Position numbers and translations under genes: made by a program. The notes below the pieces were generated by a model. It was given only the letters and a program-made list of their open reading frames with translations, had not been told where the DNA came from and made no database searches. From positions 93,729,221 to 93,793,220 of the forward strand of contig CM043956.1 of assembly GCA_014529385.2 (NCBI GenBank): a stretch of 64,000 bases of DNA, in the 5' to 3' direction. Positions within the stretch are counted from its first letter, which is position 1; every line of letters starts with the position of its first letter. The DNA is from Adiantum capillus-veneris (lineage: Eukaryota; Streptophyta; Polypodiopsida; Polypodiales; Pteridaceae). Positions 9,691-20,739 of this stretch are shown piece by piece.

Positions 9691-12600
9691 ATGGCTATGA
9701 ATATTCTCGTCAACGGCTTTCCTTCTGGCCAGCGTTCTGTTCCTCCTTTCCAAGGTCAAGGTTTTCCAGGCTGGAAAGCAAAGATGTTGTTAATTCTTGA
9801 AGGCGATGAACTCTCCGATGTTGTTCTTGGAAATCGTGTTTGTCCGCCTCAGCCTGTTGATACAGATAATGATAACGTGCTTATCACTGAAGGACCTATA
9901 TTTGAAGATTGGAATGTTGCCTATACGGATTGGTAACGACGTGATAAAGTAGCTCGTCGGTATATTCTTTCTGCTCTTACTGATTCCCTTTTTCTTGATA
10001 TGTATGAACTTCCTACTTCCCACGACGTATCGAAGTACCTTATTGCAAACTTTCAGAAGAAATCTGTCACAGAAATACTTTATTTGAGAGGGTTGCTTAA
10101 CAAGTTACAATATGAAGTTGGTACTGCCATGACGGGACATATTGAATCTTTCAAATCTATTATTAATCAACTTGCTGCTGCCGATGATCCTGTTCCACAA
10201 AAGCAACTGATTACACTTCTCCTTGATACGGTGAAGGACTCTTCTTATGATAACATTGTTACTATTCTCTCTAATAAAGATGGTCTTGATTTCGACCAAG
10301 CCTGCATGTCTTTAATTGAATACTCTCAATGTCAAGAACGTCCTAATGCTGGTCATGATACAGCTCTGATTTCACAAGAGGAGACTGAGTCACAACAGAT
10401 GGAACGGGCTTTCTAAGCTTGAAGGAGTCCATTTCAACGAGGAAACCGCAGAGGTGGCCGTCGCGGTAATATTTTCTCTCGTCTCAAATTTCCTAATAAG
10501 CAATGTTCTTACTGCAACAGAAATGGCCATACTGAAGATGATTGTTGAGCTCGTCAATATGATGAAGAACACAATATTACCACAAAACAACCACTTTTAT
10601 CTAGAGACTCTTCTTCTTCTTCTTGTGAATATTGTGGACAATTTGATCATCCCACTCATATGTGCTATAAGCGTCGATTCGACACAGATCGCAATAGAGC
10701 ATATGCTACTGAACATCGAAACAACATTGTACTAGAAACAAGCTGCATCCTATGTTCAGTTGCTCCAGACAGAATACTTCATGTACGCGATGGATCACTT
10801 TTTATTGTCGATTCTGGTGCTACACGAAATATGACATATCAGTCTAAGTGGCTCCATAACTATCATCCACTGCTAGTTCAACGTGTTGTTTATCTTGCTG
10901 ATGATACTACTTGTCAAGTAAAGGGTATTGGAGACTTATATCTTGGTACCTTATCTTCTTCCACTCAAATTTTGCGAGGAGTATTACATGTACCAGATCT
11001 TCAACGTAATCTTTTTTCAGTTGCTAGACTTGTTGATCTTGGTCTGTTTGTTGGATTTGATCATACCAAATGCCGAATTGAGAAAGATGGACAGACTATA
11101 GCCACTGCTCCTCGAAATGGTAATTTGTTTGAACTCTCTCTCAACGATGCTGTAGAAAATGTTGTCACTGCTCTAGGTGATCATGATTGCAAAGTATGGC
11201 ATCACCGTTTTGTTCATGCTGATTTCTCAAAACTCCTTGATCTTCAACGTCGTGATCTTGTTCATGGCATGGATCTTAAAGCCCATCCCGATATGGGAAT
11301 TTGTGAATTTTGTGCTCTTGGGAAACACAATCAAAAACCCTTTCCTCTTTCAAATACAACTCATTCTCATGACATATTGGATCTTGTTCATACTGATATA
11401 TGTGGACCTCTACCTTCTTCGAGATCACACTATCGCTACTTTATTACTTTCATTGATGATTTCTCAAGGTATACGACTGTATTTCTACTTAGACAAAAAT
11501 CTGAAGCCTTATTTGTTTTCAAACAATTCCACAAGGCTGCGGAACTTCAAACTGGTCGTCGCCTTAAGAAGCTTCGTAGTGACAATGGAGGGGAATATGT
11601 TTCTCGAGAGTTTGTGAGTTACTGTGCTGACAGTGGAATTCATCATGAACATAATATTCCATATTCGCCTCAACAGAACGGTGTTGCTGAACGAAAGAAT
11701 CGCACTATTCTCAATGCTGTAAGATGTATGCTGATTCATTCTGGCTTATCTCATGTTTTCTGGGCTGAAGCTACTTTGACAACAGTGTTTATTCAAAATC
11801 ATCTTCCTACTACTGCACCCTCTGGTAAGATACCCATCACAGCATGGACAGGTGACATTCCTTCTGTATCTCATTTTCGAACCTTTGGATGTATTGCTTA
11901 TATTCATGTTTTCAAAGAAACACGAACAAAGCTTGATGCTCCTGGTCTTAAAGTTATTTTTATTGGATATTCTGACACTTCCAAAGGCTACAAACTCTAT
12001 GACCCTTCCTCCAAGAAAGTAATTGTGAATCGTGATGCTACTTTTAACGAACAACTTATGGGAGGCTCATGGTCCATGGATGATTCTGATGATACTAAAT
12101 CATTGCTTCAGGCTTTTCCATTTCTTTCAAAAGATGAAACTCTTCCTATAGAGCAAATTTCCTCTTCACAACCATCCATTCCGAATGTTGCCAATGATGA
12201 TATTGATATTTTTATTGATCTACCTATTGATTTTGAACATGGCTCATGTCATGTTTATGATGAGGATATTGCTGATAATGCTTTTTCTACTTCCGAAGAT
12301 CCCATTACTTATGATGAAGCTATCTCTTCATCACAAAAGGATCAATGGCAAGACGCTATGGAAGCAAAGTACGATTCTCTTATCTCTAAAGGTACATGGA
12401 TACTAACTGAATTACCTCCTGGTCGTACAGCTATTAAATGTAAGTGGGTTTATAAGACAAAAGTAAAAGCAGATGGATCTTTTGACAAGTTCAAGGCGCA
12501 TTTAGTTGCAAAAGGTTACTCCCAAGTAGCTAGTGTTGATTATCAAGAGACTTTTTCACCAGTTGTTCGCATTACAAGTGTTCAAGTTTTATTGGCATTT

Positions 12601-13875
12601 GCTGTTCAATTTGATTTAGAAGCTCATCAAATGGATGTCCGAACTGCTTTTCTTAATGGTGACTTGGAAGAGGAAATTTATATGGAACAACCAGAAGGGT
12701 TTGTTATTCCAGGTAAAGAAGACCTTGTTGTTCAACTCCATAAGGCACTATATGGTCTCAAACAAGCTTCGCGAGCCTGGTATACAAAATTTGATCTTTT
12801 TCTCACCTCTAAATGATTCATCTCTTGCTCGTCCAATCCCAACTTATACATAAAACGCCAAGGTAGCAGTTTTGTGATTCTTGCTCTTTATGTGGATGAT
12901 ACCATCCTTGTTTCCAATGATTTGGGATTTCTTCAGCAAGTAAAAAAGTTATTGTCTTCTGCATTTGATATGGTGGATCTTGGAGAGATTCACTCGTGTC
13001 TTGGCATTCAAATCGAATGGAACCATACAAAAGGTATTTTATTCCTTCGACAGTCAAAGTTTATTGCAGATACTATTCAAAAATTTGGTATGGAATCTGC
13101 ACATTCAGCCAACACACCTTGTCTTGCGAGCTCTACGAAGAACACTTCTGACAATGGCGGTCAACTTGTCACAAATCAACCTTATGCTAACTTGATTGGA
13201 TGTCTTTATTTTGTTGGCATGAACACTCGTCGTGATATTCTGTTTGCTGCTAATTATCTTGGACAACATCTTGCATGTCCTTCTCTTAAGCATTGGTCTG
13301 CTGCAAAGCGTGTGTTGAAATACTTGAAAGGCACTACATATTTAAATTTAGTCTATTGACGACAACTCACATCGGATTCTATGCAATCTCTTTCTCTTTT
13401 GGGTTACACAAATGCAGGCTGGGCAAGCTCACATTTATCTATGCGATCTACTAGTGGAAATTTCTTATTTATAAATAGTTGTCTTGTTTCTTGGACCAGC
13501 AAGAAACAACGTTGTGTTGCAGTTTCTACGACTGAGTCAGAATATGTTGCGGCATCACTTGCAAATCGTGAGTTGATTTGGCTTCGACAAATGCTTGTTG
13601 ATATTGGTCACTCTCCTCTTTCTAGCACACCCTTGCGGTGTGACAACCAAAGTACTATTAGTCTTGCAAAAGACTATGTTCAACATAATAAGTCAAAGCA
13701 CATTGTTGTCCATTATCATTATGTCAGGTATGAAGTACGTAAAGGAACCATTATGGTTGAACATTGTCCAAGTGACTAGATGATTGTAGACATTTTGACC
13801 AAAGGCCTCAACGAGTCACGTTTCATCCTCTTGCGCTCGGAGCTTGGAGTTTCTTCGACCTCACTCTTTCTAGAT
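9691..13875 (+). pseudogene. Copia gag-pol polyprotein, one frame with seven nonsense codons
   Basis: The frame opens at the ATG at 9691 and stays in phase to TAG 13873-13875, about 1,394 codons. In order it holds gag with two CCHC knuckles (CSYCNRNGHTEDDC at 10504; CEYCGQFDHPTHMC at 10624), protease VDSGAT (about 10810), integrase HHCC with CEFCALGKH (about 11290) and catalytic D, D, E (TDICGP, DNGGEY, NGVAERKN), RT (DVRTAFLNGD at about 12636; YVDDTIL at 12892-12912) and RNase H (TESEY at about 13530; DILTKGL). Premature stops are at 9934, 10414, 10420, 10546, 12814, 13357 and 13777. No frameshift was seen. Most stops could arise by one C-to-T change. The gene is inactive as read. Confidence 0.9.
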
Positions 13876-14114
13876 TAGCTTCTTTGCTATTGTAATAGCT
13901 TTGTACATATGACATTGTAATCTTTTAGGTACCATGCACTATGCACACTCCACATTTGCACATTGTGATCTCTAAGTCACTTGAATATTTGTACATAGAT
14001 GCACAATTCACTTTCACATCATCATCGTTGGTTCATATTTTCACATTGTATAGGGGCTTGGGTTTTTCCCTTGAACTCCCCAAGGGTTTTTTCATCCAAA
14101 TCTAGAGACCTTTG

Positions 14115-14126
14115 TTTGAGTGGGGG
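14115..14126 (+). promoter_or_regulatory. Copia polypurine tract
   Basis: TTTGAGTGGGGG lies immediately before the 3' LTR. A G-rich purine run at this position is the expected primer for plus-strand synthesis. Confidence 0.8.
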
Positions 14127-14269
14127 TGTTGGATCTATATATGGCTCACTCTACTCAACTTGGTCTCACCTATATATTTGTATCTTGTCCTCAATATGAA
14201 TCAGTCTTTGGGAGCGTATATGGTGTGTATCTTGTCTCGTCTCTCTCTCTTTCTCTCTACATCTCAACA
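14127..14269 (+). repeat. Copia 3' LTR (143 bp)
   Basis: It begins TGTTGGATCTATATATGG and ends TCTCAACA. Compared with the 5' LTR it has two visible base changes and a shorter CT tract. The ATGCA target duplicate follows. Confidence 0.95.
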
Positions 14270-14492
14270 ATGCATACCACATTCTCAACAAGGCAATGTT
14301 TGAGTACGAGATCGATGAAATGATCAAGAGAATCATGGATTCAGAAAGGCTTATCTATGATGACATCAAAAGTGAAGCCGATACGCCATTGTATGATGGA
14401 GCATGTGTGTCTAGATTGAAGGTGCTCCTAGTTCTTCTCAACATGCAAGCAAAGTTTGGATGGAGTGACACTAGCATCACAATGCTTTTCAG

Positions 14493-14592
14493 GTGATCTA
14501 TTACAATGTGTTTACTTCAATAAAAAACTCTAGATGTGTAGTGATCTGATGGATTACTTACACAAGTGTACTGTATTTTTTTTGCTGTGTAG
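14493..14592 (+). other. GT-AG intron in the CACTA transposase
   Basis: GT at 14493 and AG at 14591-14592 bound 100 bp. Joining the flanks keeps the frame and gives TMLF followed by RLLKEHILP, the expected TNPD order. A T-rich tract precedes the acceptor. Confidence 0.75.
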
Positions 14593-15349
14593 ATTGCTTA
14601 AAGAGCACATACTACCAGCTGATAATGTGATGCCAGATTCCAAAGAGGAAGCAAGAAAGATCTTGCAAACCTTGGGGATGGATTACAATTCGATTTCACG
14701 CTTGTCCTAGCGACTGCATTCTTTTCAGAGGGGAATACATAGACATGGAGAAGTGTCCAAAATGTGATTCCGAGAGATATTGAGTAGATCTCCACATACA
14801 AAAAACTCCACAAAAGGTTTTTCAACATTTTCCTATGCTTCCTTGCATCAAGCATTTCTTTGAATGTAAGTCAATGGGAATGTAAGTCGATGGCTGCCCT
14901 AGCATCATGGCATGAGGAGAATAGATCTTTGGATGGTGTGCTACATATTCCTACAGATTGTGTAGCCTAGAAACATATAGATGATACATGGCCCGATTTT
15001 GTCAGGGAAGCTCGAAATTTGCACATAGACCTGGCTATGGATGGCGTAAATCAATTTGGTTAGAGATCAACATCTTACAATGTATGGCCCATTTTCATCG
15101 TCAGCTACAACATTCCCCCGTGGTTGACTACCAAGAAGGGGCACCTGTTTCTAAGCTTGATTGTGCCGAGGCGGTATAAAGTGAAGAATATGGATGTGTA
15201 TTTTCATCCACTATTGGAAGAGATACAACAATTGTGGATTGTCATAGAAGTGGTGGATATGATCTGACACACAGGTCGACGAAATTCTTTGATCAAAGGC
15301 ATTCTAATGTGGACCATGCATGACTATCCCGGACTAACAGAATGCTCAG

Positions 15350-15426
15350 GTGATTTACACTCAAACTCAAACACTATAAATCTTGGTTTTTCTCAAGCTT
15401 ATCTATTGTCATGTGTATACATGCAG
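15350..15426 (+). other. GT-AG intron in the CACTA transposase
   Basis: The intron runs from GTGATT at 15350 to ATGCAG ending at 15426 (77 bp). Splicing joins TECS to GIQTSGYRACVTCG in frame, restoring the GxxTxGxxAC-x2-C pattern of Transposase_21. Confidence 0.8.
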
Positions 15427-16784
15427 GGATTCAAACAAGTGGATACAGAGCATGTGTCACATGTGGACATAGACGTAATGCACATAGGGTGCCCTCATTG
15501 AAGAAGCAAATCTACAAATGTCATCAATCGTATCTTCCAAAGAATCATGAGTTACGTGACGGCTTTTTGGGAAGAGAGCCACCGAGGATGTTTGCACAAG
15601 CATGGTTAGAGCAAAAAGAGATATGTGATGACGGTTGGCCCCCAGGGATGAAGAGACTCTCTCTAGGTACGAGCTACCATATTGGCCTAGACTCATAATC
15701 AATCACTTACTCGATCCAATGCACATATTCAAGAATGTGGGTAATCTGTTGTGGGACCATCTGACCGGCAAGAAAGATACTTTAGGAGCCAGGGTTGACC
15801 TTAGAAATGTGGATCGTATGGAGCAATATTGGCCGCAGACAGCACCCAATGGATCGCTAAAACTCCCTAAAGCACCATGGATTTTGATAGGAGCCCAAGA
15901 ACACAAAGTATAAGAGACCATTCGATCTATGCGGACCATTCAATTTGTACAGACTCCCAATGGCTCTGAACATGTTTCACTAAAGAAGGAAAGCTTACTG
16001 GTTTGAAGTCACACGACTTGCATAAAATGTGTCACGTATGTTTGAAGTGGAATATATCATGGTGGGAATTGTGTAACAAATTTGTGTGTGGACTTTCATA
16101 TCATTACTAGACGTGTTTTGCAGTTTATTTTATTTGTGGCCATTGAGGGATGTTTGTCTCCTGACGTCCATAACACAATCTACAAACTTGCAAAGTTGGT
16201 GAAATGGATCTCACAAAAGGAGATCAATGTAGACTCCATATCATTTTCCAAACTAAATTCTTTGAAGGTTGTGTGCATGTTTGAGAAACATTTTTCTACT
16301 ACCATGCTAACCATTCAAGTGCATCTTCTTGTTCACATTGTTGATGATGTGGAAATAGCTGGCACAGTACATTCCAAATGGATGTTCTTTTTAGAACGTT
16401 TCATGAAAACTCTCAAGGGATATGTGCATCAGAAGGCACGTCCATAGGGTAGCATGGCAGAAGGTTTGTTGGTATCAGAGTCCCTAGTTTACATTGGAGA
16501 GTGGCTACACACCACTAGATACTCCTTCGGGAGTCACCCCAGTTGACACTCCTCGCTTTGGGGCCCAGATTCCAATGGAGACACTTGACATCCGTACCCC
16601 CATCAAGACTTGCTAGATACCCCTGTCGAGACACCTAGGTTCACGCGTCACAGGCGAGAGGGCTTGATGTACTTGATCAACATCAGCAGTGGCATTATCT
16701 TGGATGACGGAGGCAAGAAGGTTATCTCACGCATGCACGGTCTTTGATCTCAGGTGTTTAGACACTACATACTAAACACCTAGA

Positions 16785-17470
16785 GTGAAGTGCCAAATGA
16801 ATTAAAAGACAGAGTCAGAAGCATGCTACGTGACGAGTTTCTCGTGTCAAGTCGGGATGAGCGCTTCAATGAAGACCTGATGAAGGTTCGAATGCGCGAA
16901 TACTGCAAGCACAAGCGTTCTGAAGTACGAAAAGCAATAAAGCATAAGTGGAACATACCAGATTGGCTGGCCAAAGAATATTGGAAGAATGCAAAGTGAG
17001 CAGTGCGTGAGAATCTTGACAAGTGGAGCAACAAAAGGAGGTAGCCAAAGCGCGAGTAGAAGCAGGGAACTCGCACCACTTAGGGAGTGGCGGGTGGGCA
17101 TCATTTGAGTCCGATTTTGTAAGTGTTTTTTCATTGCTCTTTAGGTTTGGTAGTTATGTCTATTTGTAATTTTAAATTCTAACATAATGGATTCTTTGTA
17201 TGTTTTGAACAGTGGTTGATGACAAGACGTGACCCCACACCGTACGAGCGCGAGTATGCAGGCAGAAATGGCTTAAACACCCTGATGAACATTCTGAGTT
17301 CTCACGGCGGCATGGTTAGTATTTCACTTTATTCTTTTACATTTTTTGTATTTTAATGATAAGCTAAGAAAATAGATTATTTTGTAGTTATATGTTTATA
17401 CTTACAGAAAATCTTATTGTTTTTTTCTGCAGAATCCGATAGATACGCCGCTTGGATGCAATGAGATGTC
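16785..17470 (+). pseudogene. CACTA second gene, Ptta/En-Spm (Transposase_24-like) fragment
   Basis: The frame at 16790-16999 reads ELKDRVRSMLRDEFLV then AIKHKWNIPDWLAKEYW, like the plant Ptta/En-Spm transposase family found downstream of TNPD in CACTA elements. Further segments read SHHLGSGGWASFE (about 17060-17110) and, after a probable GT-AG intron (about 17119-17213), TRRDPTPYEREYAGRNGL. A second intron-like gap (GT about 17315, CAG about 17433) follows. This protein probably binds the subterminal repeats. Stops at 17000 and 17042 break it. Confidence 0.55.
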
Positions 17471-17934
17471 TGATTAGACAACATCAGTCTAGCCATAGCC
17501 ACATAGCATTAGTTTCCTTTTGTCATAGCATGTATAATGAGATGACGTGTATACATCTTTTTGTAATGATTGGATTACCATGTATTTTCTTAATAATGAC
17601 AATTCTGTTGTAACTATTACGTTTGCAAAGAGTAACAATCAAGTGATTTTGCCTATAATGTGTATAATTATAATTGATTTACTTTTGTCAATTTACTTTC
17701 ATCCAATTACTTTTGTAAGTTTTGTATATTTAGTTTGCAAACAATATGATGTATGATGGAGTTAATGGTTATATTGCCTTGTAGGTGACTACTTTCGGTC
17801 TATACCTTGCACTTTCTTTCTAAGGTGAATCTGGGCTTATCTTGGATTCATTTAGGTTTACTCTATTTTGGAAACATTCAATATGGTTGATGGGTGGCAG
17901 GGCATTGAACCAAATTTTTTTACTCTCGGCCGTC
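17471..17934. other. AT-rich 3' part of the CACTA element, no gene
   Basis: AT-rich DNA between the second CACTA gene and the subterminal repeats. It probably holds the 3' untranslated region; nothing else was recognised. Confidence 0.5.
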
Positions 17935-18175
17935 GCTATAAGCGTCTCTATATAAGGTTCTTCTACATCGTTATAAGCGTTGCTATAGAAGGATTGTAAT
18001 CGTCGCTATATAGCAATGCATATAGTGACGGTTATAGCAATGCTTATAGAAACACTTAGAGCAACGTTCCCGTAGCGGCGCTGTTAACGACAGTCTTAGC
18101 GATGCCGAGGAGTATAAAAACCCAATGTATTTCCGTCGCTAAAAGCGTCACAAGTGCACATAAACTCTTGTAGTG
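17935..18175 (-). repeat. CACTA subterminal repeats and right terminal inverted repeat
   Basis: Many variants of GTCGCTATAAGCG and its complement are crowded over 240 bp and end in CTCTTGTAGTG at 18165-18175. The same 11-bp end in the opposite direction, CACTACAAGAG, lies at 53774, so related elements occur nearby. Confidence 0.75.
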
Positions 18176-18470
18176 AAAAAAACGTTTTTTTAAGCTGCAT
18201 ATGTCGCCGCCACCCCTTCCATGCTCATGCGTACCCACAGTGGGCCGCCCCTCCCTTGGCATCACCCTCCCCCCTCTCCTCCATTATCCCCCTCTCCCTC
18301 CTTCATTATCACATGCAACCAAAAACCCTCTCTCTCCCTCTCGTTTGTCAACCCACAGGGGGCCGCCATGCATGGGATAGCTCTCTCTCTCTCTCTCTAT
18401 CTCTATCTCTCTCTTTTATTATTCACACACACACACACACACACACACATGCTCCCTCACCCTCTCCCTC

Positions 18471-18529
<59 letters not shown>

Positions 18530-18530
18530 T
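18176..18530. repeat. Pyrimidine-rich DNA with CT and CA microsatellites
   Basis: C-rich sequence is followed by (CT)n at 18381-18415, (CA)n at 18422-18449 and (CT)n at 18476-18529. The Ser-Leu-Ser-Leu frames across it are artefacts. The last CT array directly abuts the LINE fragment. Confidence 0.85.
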
Positions 18531-19973
18531 AGCCGAGCAGGTTTTCGAAAGCATCATAGCACTATTGATCACCTTGTCACTCTTCGAGTTCTTATGGAAG
18601 CATGTCGATTGAAAGGAAAAAAGTTGTATTGTTGCTTTGTGGATTTCAAGAAAGCTTTTTACATGGTACCGCAAGGAAATTTGTGGAGACGTATGCAAAG
18701 CCTTCAAGTGCCAAGAGAATTTATGCATGCAGTCTTTTGCATCTACCAAAAAGTGATATGTCGATTACATATGGGAGATGGAATTTTAGAATTTTTTGCA
18801 AGCACCATTGGTATCAAACAAGGATTCCCACTTTCCCCAACCCTCTTTGGGCTAGTCATGGATGAATTGGAATGCATGGTTCTTGATTTTATGCAGCAAG
18901 AAGGGATAGAAGAGGTTAAGATCGGAAATGTGATGATCATGCTTTTGCTTTATGCCAATGATGTAGTGCTCTTGGCACATACCTTAGAAGATGCACAAAA
19001 GCTTATGAGTGTCTTGGAACGCTTTTGCCTACATAGCGGGCTGATTGTGAATGGATACAAAACCAAGGTTATGCTTGTAAAGACCCTCAATGACAAAAAT
19101 CCATGCACTGTATACAACAATGAGCAACTTGAAGTTGTAGATCACTTCAAGTACCTTGGCCTTGAGGTTCCATCCAATAAAAAATGGAAGGATTGTGCAA
19201 TGTGTCACTTGGAAACCGGAAAGAGGGCTTATTATGCATTTGAGAACATGTGCAATGCTAGAGAGATCAAGTGTTGGGATCTCAAAAAGTACCTCTTTGA
19301 CACATTGGTGACACCGGTGCTTCTTTATGGAGTGGAGGTGTGGGGTGCAAGCATCGGAAAGTCTACTTGGAAAGAGTTTGAGAATGTCCAAAAGCGTTTT
19401 CTCACCAACTTTCTCCAAGTCAAGACACAAACACCCTACATGCTCTTACTTCTTGAGTCCGGATCGCTTTCCATTGAGGTCTTGGGCATGCAAAGGGTTG
19501 TGGAGTACATGCTTAAGATACAACATATCCCTTTGCATCGACTTCCTAGAATCGCATATGAAGCAAGTCAAGAGGTCCAAAAGACATGCAAGAGCAAAAT
19601 ACGAAGTTCGGGGTGGATGCTTGACATCAAGAAATGGTTTGGAAAATGGGATGCATGCCACTTGGTCAAGGATGCGTCGATCGACTCCCAAGTTAATGAG
19701 GCCTTCTTACAATGCCAATGTACCATGGCTTGAGAGAAATCCGGAGGTTCTCGCTTCAACCATTACACCACACACGTTGTCCCAAACTACAAATCTCTCT
19801 TCTTCTCTGAACGAGATAGCCGAACCTATCCCTACATCCTAGAGCCCATCCCGTTGAGTGTGATCTGCACCATTGCCTCCATTTGTCTTAGCCCCCATTC
19901 TCTACTCTGCAAGAGAGGACGTTGGGGCACTAGCGAGGAGTCTCATCGACTTTGCACCTTATGCCCTCGTTAA
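18531..19973 (+). pseudogene. 5'-truncated LINE reverse transcriptase with C-terminal domain
   Basis: One frame runs from 18531 to the TAA at 19971-19973, broken only by TGA at 19731. It starts inside the RT at AGFRKHHSTIDHLVTLR, then CCFVDFKKAF (motif A), GIKQGFPLSPTLFG (motif B) and LLYANDVVLLA, where the usual YADD box reads YAND, so a catalytic aspartate is lost. The C-terminal part has YGVEVWGAS and ends in a Cys-containing tail, GRWGTSEESHRLCTLCP. Endonuclease and ORF1 are absent, as expected for a truncated target-primed copy. The 5' end abuts a (CT)n array. Confidence 0.9.
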
Positions 19974-19986
19974 GTGCGAGAGAGTG

Positions 19987-20027
19987 AGTACTCAAGTAGT
20001 GTGAGTACCACACACTACTTGAGTGCT
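19987..20027 (+). other. Stem-loop just past the LINE stop codon
   Basis: ACTCAAGTAGTGTG (19990-20003) and CACACTACTTGAGT (20011-20024) are perfect inverted 14-bp arms around a 7-nt loop. The stem extends to about 17 bp with one mismatch. Its place 16 bp after the LINE stop suggests a 3' UTR recognition structure. A chance inverted repeat cannot be excluded. Confidence 0.55.
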
Positions 20028-20200
20028 CAGCTTTTGACCACATTAGGTCCTCTTTTCCCCAAATTTTTAGCCATGAGCTGTCCCTACATACCTTCCTCTC
20101 CCAACCACGATCTGGACTCTCTATTGCAACGCTCATTTCAACCATTTTTGAGCATTGAGAGTCACTTATGACCTCCACTCACACCATGTGACATGTTCAT
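20028..20200 (+). other. Probable LINE 3' flank, nothing else recognised
   Basis: This short non-coding stretch lies between the stem-loop and the GGTCATATTTGACC module. The LINE 3' end could not be placed because no poly(A) tail or target duplication was seen. Confidence 0.4.
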
Positions 20201-20244
20201 TTGGTCCCATAGGTCATATTTGACCTCCGAGGATGATAATAGAA

Positions 20245-20337
<93 letters not shown>

Positions 20338-20554
20338 CTGTTGACTCGGTCGCTCTCTCTCTCCGTCTCGGTGTCAGCAGCCAGGCCCAAATAAGCTTTA
20401 TCTCTCTCTCTCTCTCTCTCTAAACACCCACCACACACACACACACTCTCAGTCTCCCTCACCCTCTCCCTACCTCTCTCCCCCCCTCTCGCTCACTCAT
20501 GCTCGCTCCCTCTCGGTCTCCTGTCCTTTGTTGGCACCAACCCGTAGGGTGCAT

Positions 20555-20643
<89 letters not shown>

Positions 20644-20693
20644 TACTCACACACACACAGACACACACCACACACACACACTGTAGTACTTAG
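20201..20693. repeat. Palindromic module plus (CT)n arrays
   Basis: TTGGTCCCATAGGTCATATT then TGACCTCCG (20201-20229) precedes (CT)n at 20249-20336. A second CT block is at 20400-20421 and a third at 20560-20641, followed by a short CA array. The same module lies in reverse orientation next to GA repeats at 27728-27770. Reading frames here are repeat artefacts. Confidence 0.85.
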
Positions 20694-20739
20694 TTAAAGT
20701 TTTTGGTTTTTTCTTTTTAAAAAAAACCCCAACACCATG

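Larger units (their letters stand above)
8822..14269 (+). mobile_element. Complete Ty1/copia LTR retrotransposon
   Basis: Near-identical LTRs (8822-8968 and 14127-14269) flank an internal region with an initiator tRNA-Met primer site, a single-frame gag-pol and a polypurine tract. The 5-bp flanks are GTGCA (8817-8821) and ATGCA (14270-14274), a target duplication with one mismatch. The two LTRs differ by only about two substitutions plus a CT-repeat length change, so insertion is recent relative to its host CACTA. The domain order protease-integrase-RT-RNase H is that of copia. LTRs of about 145 bp are very short for a plant copia. Confidence 0.95.
14270..16450 (+). pseudogene. CACTA TNPD transposase, main body with introns
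   Basis: This continues the 8507 exon after the copia insert. The first part (EADTPLYDGACVSRLKVLL, then FGWSDTSITML) matches the TNPD N-terminal region, followed after an intron by a zinc-like segment (CPSDC...CPKCDSERY). Next come SYNVWPIFIVSYNIPPWL and LMWTMHDYPGLTECSG, hallmarks of Transposase_21. After a second intron it reads YRACVTCG and LPYWPRLIINHLLDPMHIFK. The DUF4218-like tail reads VHLLVHIVDDVEIAG then WMFFLERFMKTLKGYVHQ and ends near 16447. In-frame stops and shifts occur (for example after FG near 15060), so it is dead. Confidence 0.8.
8213..18175 (+). mobile_element. Degenerate CACTA (En/Spm) transposon, split by a copia element
   Basis: The right terminus is clear: CTCTTGTAGTG at 18165-18175 is an inverted CACTA end, preceded from 17935 by many GTCGCTATA / TATAGCGAC-like subterminal repeats. 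Coding remains run left to right: a TNPD transposase with N-terminal zinc domain, Transposase_21 and DUF4218 regions, then a Ptta/En-Spm (Transposase_24-like) fragment. The left end is uncertain. CACTACATGCACT at about 8213 is the best candidate but a poor match to the right terminus. Without the 5.4-kb copia insert the element would be about 4.5 kb. Many stops show it is inactive. Confidence 0.7.

Noticed and set aside
11177-11617. Alternative frames inside the copia gag-pol, such as 11177-11617 and 11746-12054
   Set aside because: They are shadows of the gag-pol frame, which carries all recognised motifs.
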